From: Bdellovibrionales bacterium RIFOXYD12_FULL_39_22
Lineage (GTDB): Bacteria > Bdellovibrionota > Bacteriovoracia > Bacteriovoracales > Bacteriovoracaceae
Length of the DNA stretch: 64,000 nt
Direction: 5' to 3'
Assembly (NCBI GenBank): GCA_001770205.1
Contig: MEQL01000038.1
Location: 41,314 to 105,313 of the forward strand
Shown here: piece by piece, positions 27,385 through 35,900 of the stretch
Numbering within the stretch: the stretch's first letter is position 1
How the letters are laid out: the number at the start of each line of letters is the position of its first letter
Made by a program: the position numbers and the translations under genes
Notes under the pieces: generated by a model
What the model was told of the DNA's origin: nothing
The model's database searches: none
The model's input: only the letters and a program-made list of their open reading frames with translations

Positions 27385-28050
27385 ATGGCGGCACTAGAAG
27401 CAGATTTTGAATTTGAATATAGTCCAGAGGATGCGGACATAGATGTTGGCCTGATAGAAAAAGTAGATCCACCAGTCGCTAGTAAAGTGGAAAGGCCAGA
27501 AGTGGCCGTGGCAACTGATGCTTTAGATGCCATGAATGTTTCTGAAAGTAGTGATGTCAAAGAAGTAGTAACTCCGGTAGAAATGGAAGAAGTTGCGGCA
27601 GTAAAACCGCTAGTGCATCCGATAACGGGTGGGAACATTGCTGCGATCGGAAGTGCCAACAAGGTAAAAAAAGTTGTTTCAACACCAGCGGCATCTAGGC
27701 CTCAAATAAATCAAGTATCTCAGCCTTTGCCTATACGGCAAACGGTTGCGGCCACTTCAGGCCTACAATCACAATCACAATCACAATCACAATCACAACA
27801 GCGGCCAAGGCCCACGGCCCAACGGCCAGCGACAAAGTCTGGCAGCGGTAGTGCAGATGTGGAGATGCAAATTAAATTAGCAGTAATCGAGGCCAAGGCA
27901 GAAATTATGGCCATCTATTTTGCGGAAGCAAAATTATTGGAGTATCAAATCAATGAATTGTTGCGCCCGTTCATCGTTAATAGGCCACTGGAGCGTCCGA
28001 TTCGACGGATTGCTCATTTGCTTGCCGAACATGCGAAGTTGAAAAAGTAA
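27385..28050 (+). CDS. Hypothetical protein with Gln-Ser repeat linker
   Basis: A 221-residue protein without signal peptide. Residues 1-125 are acidic and Val/Ala/Pro-rich, probably disordered. Five Gln-Ser pairs follow (residues 128-137), then an Arg/Pro/Ala-rich stretch. From residue 157 comes a predicted helical domain (MQIKLAVIEAKAEIM..) with an Arg-rich end (RPLERPIRRIAHLLAEH). The layout of acidic disordered arm, linker and short helical module suggests a scaffold or adaptor. I do not recognise it. The ATG at 27385 has GGAAG ten bases upstream. Confidence 0.6.
   Translation: MAALEADFEFEYSPEDADIDVGLIEKVDPPVASKVERPEVAVATDALDAMNVSESSDVKEVVTPVEMEEVAAVKPLVHPITGGNIAAIGSANKVKKVVSTPAASRPQINQVSQPLPIRQTVAATSGLQSQSQSQSQSQQRPRPTAQRPATKSGSGSADVEMQIKLAVIEAKAEIMAIYFAEAKLLEYQINELLRPFIVNRPLERPIRRIAHLLAEHAKLKK
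27766..27795 (+). repeat. Tandem hexamer CAATCA x5
   Basis: Five perfect CAATCA units in frame with the 27385 gene, encoding five Gln-Ser pairs. Copy-number change would keep the frame and alter only the linker length. Confidence 0.9.
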
Positions 28051-28107
28051 TATTCAATTAGTTATTGTAGTTTGCTCACTGAAATTAGTGATGGTCTGGT
28101 GATAGTT

Positions 28108-29763
28108 ATGGTGCGAGCTAGTATATTTCCATTATTATCAATTTTAGTCTTGATTAATAGTTGTGGAAAAACAGATTTTACGACAAAAATAAACTACACC
28201 AGGAGGGCAGTTTCTTTGCCGACTCCCATTCCAACAATCGCGCCAAGCATCACACCAACTCCTACAGATTATATTACTGCGTGGAATGAACTTCCTACCG
28301 TGGATGGAAGTGGGCCAATTATCTACTCATTGGGAACGGCCGAGCAGTTACTAAGTCTAGCTACTGATGGGTGTTCGAGAACTTCTATAGTGGCATGTAA
28401 CGCCAGTTTTAAATTAAGCGCAGATGTTGATTTTAGTGGCGCTGTCATGCACCCCATAGGTTCTTTTGACGGAAGTTTTGATGGGCAAAATCATAAAATA
28501 CAGAATGTGATAATAACGCCGGAGATTGTTGAAGATGGCGGGATTACGCGTTTATATTGGGATGTCTCTAATCTTGGGTCGGGCACTTTCATTAGCTATG
28601 AAATCGTTTATGGAATGATTGATGGAATTTTTGATGGTAGTTGCAGCACCAATCAAGCGTATCCGCTTGTTATAGATGCAACAACTGTCGGTTGGAATGA
28701 TGGTGATTGGAGCTCGGGAGTTGTTGAATATACGCTCAATAAAATGAAAGCTCCTCCCTGTTTTTTTCAAATAAAAGCGACAGATAATCTTTTTTCAGAG
28801 TTTGTTATTTCTGATGGCCAAATATCTGCTAGCTATGATGACCTTAGTGCTGACACGGTAGGACTTTTTTCTGTAATAACTGGAACTGTTTTAAATTTAG
28901 AAATTACTGCAGTGGATGTTTCAGGTGAAAATCAAGTAGGTATATTGGCCGGATCTATTCTGGGAACTTCTGAAAGTGCAAGTGCCATAGTTCGCTCAAT
29001 TACTATAACGGATTCAACGGCCAGGGGACTAGAAGATGTGGGTGGAGTCGGTGGATATGCAGAACACGCTATTTTAGAGGATGTCACTACTAGTGTAGAT
29101 TTATCCGGAACGACTGATGTTGGAGGATTGCTTGGGAATGGGATGTACGTCGCAATTAATGGTTCACAGGCAAGCGGGGATATTGTGGCATCTACGTATG
29201 CGGCCGGAGGATTGCTTGGCGTTAGCATCTTGTCTGTTATTGAAAAAAGTTTTTTCGAGAGTGGGAATGTGTATGGTGGATATGATGCCGGTGGTTTGGT
29301 AGGATGGAATACTTTTTCTAGTATAATCAATTGTTATTCGCGCGGAGATGTTTCTGGAACATTTTCTGTTGGTGGTATAACTGGGGATAATTCTTCGCTT
29401 GGACAGATAGAAAATTCATATGCGACAGGAAATATATCGGGGCAATACAAGGTTGGTGGGATTAGTGGTGGTGCTTCCGTCACTTCGACGATACAAAATA
29501 CTTTTGCCATCGGAACCGTATCTTGCTCAACCGAATGCGGAGGTCTTTTAGGACAACAGAAGGGTACTCTTACGAACAATTACAGATATTTTAATCATGC
29601 GGAGGATAATCCGCTGGCCACCGCATCTTCATTGGACGGTAGCTACAATAGTCAGTTATCAAATTATTATTCCCCGAACACTTCTTTTGGCATGAGCTGG
29701 AGCACCGATGCATGGACTTTTTCTACAGAGACATTTCCACTATTGATACAACCAGTTGATTAA
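28108..29763 (+). CDS. GLUG-repeat surface lipoprotein
   Basis: A 551-residue lipoprotein: signal MVRASIFPLLSILVLINSC with Cys19, then a Thr/Pro-rich linker (PTPIPTIAPSITPTPTD). A first domain runs to about residue 280 (LSADVDFSGAVMHPIGSFDG). After it come at least six GLUG-type repeats recognisable as VGGLLG, AGGLVG and VGGISG, separated by strands such as NCYSRGDVSGTFS and NSYATGNISGQYK. GLUG repeats occur in bacterial adhesins and secreted surface proteins and form a beta-solenoid. I take the ATG at 28108, since it gives a proper lipobox. A TTG 12 codons earlier is less likely. The giant lipoprotein gene begins 227 bases later. Confidence 0.82.
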   Translation: MVRASIFPLLSILVLINSCGKTDFTTKINYTRRAVSLPTPIPTIAPSITPTPTDYITAWNELPTVDGSGPIIYSLGTAEQLLSLATDGCSRTSIVACNASFKLSADVDFSGAVMHPIGSFDGSFDGQNHKIQNVIITPEIVEDGGITRLYWDVSNLGSGTFISYEIVYGMIDGIFDGSCSTNQAYPLVIDATTVGWNDGDWSSGVVEYTLNKMKAPPCFFQIKATDNLFSEFVISDGQISASYDDLSADTVGLFSVITGTVLNLEITAVDVSGENQVGILAGSILGTSESASAIVRSITITDSTARGLEDVGGVGGYAEHAILEDVTTSVDLSGTTDVGGLLGNGMYVAINGSQASGDIVASTYAAGGLLGVSILSVIEKSFFESGNVYGGYDAGGLVGWNTFSSIINCYSRGDVSGTFSVGGITGDNSSLGQIENSYATGNISGQYKVGGISGGASVTSTIQNTFAIGTVSCSTECGGLLGQQKGTLTNNYRYFNHAEDNPLATASSLDGSYNSQLSNYYSPNTSFGMSWSTDAWTFSTETFPLLIQPVD

Positions 29764-29825
29764 TCATAATGTAAAGCTACGTACTATTTTGCTGCCTGTT
29801 TAGCAATCAGTAACTTGGCCTTTCA

Positions 29826-29845
29826 CTGCCCAGCAAAATGGGCAG
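29826..29845 (+). terminator. Hairpin between the two large lipoprotein genes
   Basis: CTGCCCA, a six-base loop, TGGGCAG: a perfect seven-base GC-rich stem 63 bases after the GLUG gene. A run of seven T follows 12 bases later at 29858. It may act as a terminator for the GLUG gene. Confidence 0.45.
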
Positions 29846-29989
29846 GGCAACTGCTTATTTTTTTATCAAATTTTTCAATTAATTCATTCAAGCTGTCGAT
29901 AAGAGAAGGTGGCCTAAATTTTTTTCAAATGCAAATGTCGTTAAGGGATAAAATGAAGGTCTAGACGACTATTTTCGGGGGATTGTTCT

Positions 29990-32900
29990 ATGAAGATAAC
30001 ACTATTTTTGATCATGGCCTTAATCTCAGTTGGATGTAAGTACGAGATGAAGATGGTTAATCGCATCAGTGTTGAGTCGATACTGATAAGTGGTGTGGGA
30101 CAATCTCAATTTTCTGTCACAACAAAATTTGAAGGCGATAGCGATCGAAACGCCAAGGCCATTTTGTATTACTGCAATGATACCCTCGATGATTCCTGTG
30201 ATCCTGTCACTCATCCTTCTGCTCGCATGTTAACGCTAACCAGAGGAGAGGGTAATTTTAAAGGAAGTGTTTCTGGCCTGCGTGATCCGTCATTTGCCGC
30301 AGGTGATACGGTAAATGCTGCGGTAGTCACTTCGGACCCGGCCTTTGTTGAAAAGGGTGCTGTAATGCGTGCAAGTTTTGTGCTTTTAAATAAATCCACC
30401 AGACTGCAGTTTAGTTTAGTAAATCCCCCGATTAATTCCGTTGCTGGACAAGTTATGCCGATGTTTAAAGTAGAGATTTACGACAAAGATGGTAATCTGG
30501 CAAAAGCGGCCACTAATGAGGTGTCTATTGCTTTTGCTCCCTTGAAAGATCCATCACAAGGAACGGCCAAACTTACTGGTACATTAAAAGTTAAGGCGGT
30601 GGAGGGAGTTGCAACATTTAGTAATGTTTCTATTGATAAAGCGTTCGCAGGATATGCCTTCAGGGCAAGTTCTCCAGATCTGATATACGGAGAGAGTGGT
30701 TTTTTTAATATTACCGAGGACTCTCTTCATCACTTTGCTGTTTCTGGGTTTCCTGCCGTTATAACTGCCGGAGTCTCATCCTCAATAGTTGTTACTGCAG
30801 TAGACCAAAATAATAACGTGGTTAAGGGATATGCCGGTACCATCAGGTTTCTATCAGATGATACCCAAATAACTTCACCAGCAGACTTTACTTTTAATCC
30901 GCTAGTGGATAATGGGAGTAAAATTTTTTCAAACGTGGCCCTTAAAACCGCCGGCACAAAATATATTAGTGTGGTTGAAATCGTGGGAGGTATTTCTACT
31001 AACAAAACTGGAGCACAGGTTGGAATAATTGTTAATCATGAAAATATTGCACATCACTTTGACGTAATCGGGGTTCCTAATAGTGTAGAGGCGGGAACAT
31101 GGCAGAGTGTAACAGTTACTGCTCGTGATCAATATGGAAATAAAATTATAAATTATACGGGAACAATTAAATTTACTTCCAACAATGCATTGAACACAGT
31201 TCCTGGCAATTACACATTTAATCTTTTGGATGGGGGCGATAGAATTTTTGAAAATCAACTGATGTTTAAAGTAGTTTCGGCGGTCTCCTACATAAGAGCA
31301 GAGGTTTTAGGATCACCCACCATTTACGGAGTGCAGGGCGCAATAGTTGTAACACCCGCAGGGCCATCGGCATTAACCTCAACTATTTCTGGCCCGCTTG
31401 GTAATGTCGTTGCCAATGGAGTGAGTAGTGCGGCCATAGAGATAACGCTACTGGATTTTAACAATAATGCGGTGGCCGGGATTACTCCCACTTTCCATGC
31501 TACCGATACGGGAACAACCAACGTTTATAGTGCTTGCTCATTAAGCAATGCTCAAGGCAAATCGTTTTGTACTTTAAAATCTACTAAGGCGGAATCAAAA
31601 TCATTGGCCATTGATACGCCAATATCTAAATCTGGAGCGGTGCCAGTTAATTTTGTGGCCGGCCCGGCCAATGCCGCAACCTCTTCTATTTCCGGAACAA
31701 GTAATATTCAGGCAAATGGTACGGATAAATCGGATATAACCATATTGCTAAAGGATGCCTTCGGTAATCCAACGGCCGGATATCTTCCAACTTTTAGCGC
31801 AACCAATAGCGGGAACACCAATGTTTACACGGTCTGCTCATCCAGCAATGTGCTCGGGGTATCGAATTGTCAACTTTCATCCCAAGTGGCAGAGGTAAAA
31901 ACATTAAGCATAACTGCCCCCGTGAGCAAAATTGGAGGAACTGTAACTTTTATCGCAGGAGAACCAGACCCGGCCAATTGTCAAATTGTTGCCGCTCCTG
32001 TTAGCGTGGTTGCCGATGGTGCCTCTGTCGCCACTGTCACTATCACTATCAAAGATGTTAATAATCTTCCTATCAATGGACTTGTTCCCACTTTTTCTGC
32101 AACGGATAGTGGGGCCACTAACGTTTATGGAATTTGCTCAATCACTAATCTTTCGGGAATTTCAACTTGTACTTTGAAGTCAAGAAAAGCAGAAAACAAA
32201 ACTCTAAAGATCGAAGGTGGAATTAATAAACTAGGTGGGATGATTCTTTTTATTGCGGGAGCGGTCGATGCTTCACAATCGACCATCGTTGGAAGTGGGC
32301 CAGTGGTGGCCAATTATGTTGATACTTCTACAATTAGCATTTATCTACGTGACCAATTTGCCAATCCAGTTTCCGGAGCGATTCCTACTTTTTCTGCAAC
32401 GGATAGTGGTGCAACCAATTTTTATGCGGCATGTACCTTGTCAACTGCCTTGGGTTTGTCAACGTGTACAATGAAATCAAAAAAAGCAGAAAATAAACAA
32501 CTATCAATTTTGACGCCAGTGGAGAAACTTGATGGTGTTGTAACTTTTATTGCTGGAGTTGCTGATGCGGGTAATTCCACGATAGTGGGAAGTGGGCCAG
32601 TAGCTGCCGATGGTGCCTCTACTTCAACCATAACCATTAACCTTGCAGACATCTATGGAAACAAGGTTAGTGGAACTGCACCACTTTTTTCAGCAACTAA
32701 TAGTGGCAATAAAAATAGTTATGGAGCGTGCTTGGTAAGTAATGCTGCTGGCATCTCTTCTTGCACCTTGGCATCTTCGTATGCGGAAATTAAAACGCTA
32801 TATATTACCGATCCGGTAGTTGTGACTGGTGGCCAGGTGACATTTAGTAATACTTCTCCTGCTTCAACGTATTCAACGATTGTAGGATCGGGGCCAGTGG

Positions 32901-35900
32901 TAGCAAATGGCGTGGCGTATTCGACTATAACTATAACGATTAAAGATGGTAACGATAATCCTGTGGACGGAATTTTACCAAATTTTGTGGCCACGGATAG
33001 TGCGGCGGCAAATGCATATACTGCCTGCAGTGTTACCAATGCTTCGGGTATATCTAATTGTGAGTTGCGCTCAACCAAGGCCGAAGTAAAAACACTTTCT
33101 ATTACTGCACCAATTATAAAAATTGGTGGATCGGTCTCTTTTAATCCGGGCCCAGTGGATGCTGGTAAATCATCTATTGTAGGGACGGGGCCAATTCTGG
33201 CCGATGGCAATGCACAATCTTCTATTACTATCGTGCTTAAAGACGCAAATAATAATCCTATCTCCTCAATCTCGCCAAATTTTTCGGCCACTAATTCAGG
33301 TGGAGGAAACACTTATGTTGCATGCTCTTTAGGAAATCAAAATGGAGAATCATTTTGCGGCCTAAAATCAACATATGCGGAAGTTAAAACCTTGGCCATA
33401 ACTTCACCAGTTCCCAAAGCGGATGGAGCTGTTACTTTTATTTCTGCCAGTATATCAGTGGCCAACTCGTTAATTGTGGGAACCACCAACATATTAGCGG
33501 ATGGTAATGCTTACTCCGCTATTGCTATTGTTTTGCGTGATAGCAATAGCAATCCAGTTGTTGGAATTACTCCACAATTTAGTGCAACAAACACGGATGC
33601 TAAAAATGTCTATTCACTCTGTACTGTCACTAGCGCTCAAGGGGAGTCTAGCTGTGAGCTGCGTTCGACTAAGGCAGAAAGCAAGGTGTTATCTATAACA
33701 TCACCAATTAGCAAAGTGGGGGGAGGAGTGCTTTTTTTAGCAGGAGCACCGGTTGCTGCTAAATCATCAATTAACGGTACAACAAATAAAATTGCCAATG
33801 GTACAGATACTTCAGCAATCACCATTACGCTAAAAGATATTAATGAAAATCCAGTTGCGGGAATAACTCCGGCCTTTACGGCCACAAATACTGGTGGTGG
33901 GAATATAATAGATGCTTGTTCTATCACTAACGCCATGGGAGTTGCAGTTTGTGGATTGAAATCGACGGTAGCGGAAACAAAACAGTTGGCACTAAGTTTT
34001 CCCTTCGAGCTGGCCGGGAATCAGGTGGCCTTTTTATCAGGAACAGTTTCCACAGTCTTGTCATCGATAGTTGCTAGTGGAGGGCCAGTAGTGGCCGATG
34101 GTAATGCTGCCTCTACAATCACCATTATCCTTAAAGATACAAGCAATAATCCAATTGTGGGAACGGTTCCAACCTTTAGTGCCACTGGTTCCAATAACAG
34201 TTACGGTGCATGTACGCCAACGGATGCCAATGGGATTTCTAGTTGTGAATTGAAATCAATAAAAGCAGAAAATAAAACAGTGGCCATTACTAGTCCTGCC
34301 GCCGTTGCTGGAAATAGTATTTCTTTTATTGCTGGTGCAGCGGCAGGTGCCAATTCTACTATTGTAGGATCTGGCCCCGTAGTGGCAGATGGTGTGGCGG
34401 CCTCGACGATAACTATCTATATACGAGATGCTAATAACAATCCCATTGCGGCAGTGACACCAGTATATAGTGCCAGTGGTCTGGGAAATATTGTCGGTGG
34501 CTGCAATGCTACTGATGGCACGGGTAAAGCTAATTGTCAGTTAAGATCGACCGTCATTGGAAGCAAAGTGTTGTCGATTACTCACCCAGTTGCCAAAACG
34601 GATGGTTCGGTATTATTCACACAAGGAGCGGTTGTGGCCGCTAACTCTTCTATTTCCGTAAGTGGTGGCTCGGTAGTTGCCAATGGAGTTGCTCAGGCCA
34701 CGGCCACTATAGTGCTAAAAGATGCTAGCAACAATCCAGTGGCCGGATTGACTCCAATTTTTTCTGCTAGTGGAAGTAATAATGTCTATGTTGGTTGTCC
34801 GGCCAGTGATGCTAGTGGTGTTTCTGTTTGTTATTTTAGTTCTACCAAGGCCGAGACAAAAACTGTTCAATTAAATGGGCCGGTTAGTGTGGCCGGAAAT
34901 AGTGTAATTTTTCAGGCCGGGGCCGCTGATGTAACCAAGTCTTCAATTGCTAGTCAAGAGGCGATAGTTTTAGCAGATGGAGCAAGTATAGCGCATATTA
35001 AAATTACAATCAAAGATGCAAATAGCAATCCTTTGGTGGGCGTTACTCCTAGTTTTTTGGCCACTGATGGAGGAAGTGATAACGATTACGGATTGCTCTG
35101 CTCGGCAACTAATGCCTCCGGAGAGTCTGATTGCACTCTGGCCTCGCGCTTTGCAGAAAATAAATTACTATCTATTACTGCTCCGGTTGTTAAGGCCAAT
35201 GGTGGTAGTGTTCTTTTTATTTCTGGAAATGCTGATGTGGCCAAATCATCTATCGTGAGTGTAGAGCCTAGTGTGACAGCGGATGGAATTGCTGCTGCGA
35301 CTATTCAGATAATATTAAAGGATGCAAACGATAATGCGCTTGTTGGAGTGCAACCACAATTTGAGGCCACTAATACTGGCAACTATAATGTAAAAACTGC
35401 TTGTTCTCTAACAAACAGTTTAGGCCTGTCGACCTGCACGCTGACATCGTTATATGCCGAGGTAAAAGTACTAAGCGTTACTACTCCAATTTTTTTCAAT
35501 GGTGGAAGTGTAACTTTTGAATCAGCAGGAGCAGTGGCCGCTAATTCCTCTATCGTTGGTTCTCTCTCTGGATTAGTGGTTGCGGATAATGTTCAAACCT
35601 CAACAGTAACGATAACGTTAAAAGATATTGTAGGATCGGCAGTGGCCGGTGTTGTTCCTCAAATTACGGTCACTGGAATTGATAATACCGTAGAAAATTG
35701 CAGTGGGGCAACAAACGCTAGCGGAGTGGCAACTTGCTTGTTGCGCTCAACCAAGGCAGAGACCAAAACATTAAAGATTACGTGGCCGGTTAGTAAAACT
35801 GGTGGAAGCGTGATATTTATTGCGGGGGCCGCCAGTGTTGCCAAATCTTCTATCAGCGGTTCTACTCCAGTTGCGGCCGATGGTATTGCCACGTCTCAAG

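Noticed and set aside
29117..29330. Frames on both strands inside the GLUG and Ig-repeat genes
   Set aside because: Repeat-rich coding DNA creates long open shadow frames. They follow the repeat period and lack start signals.
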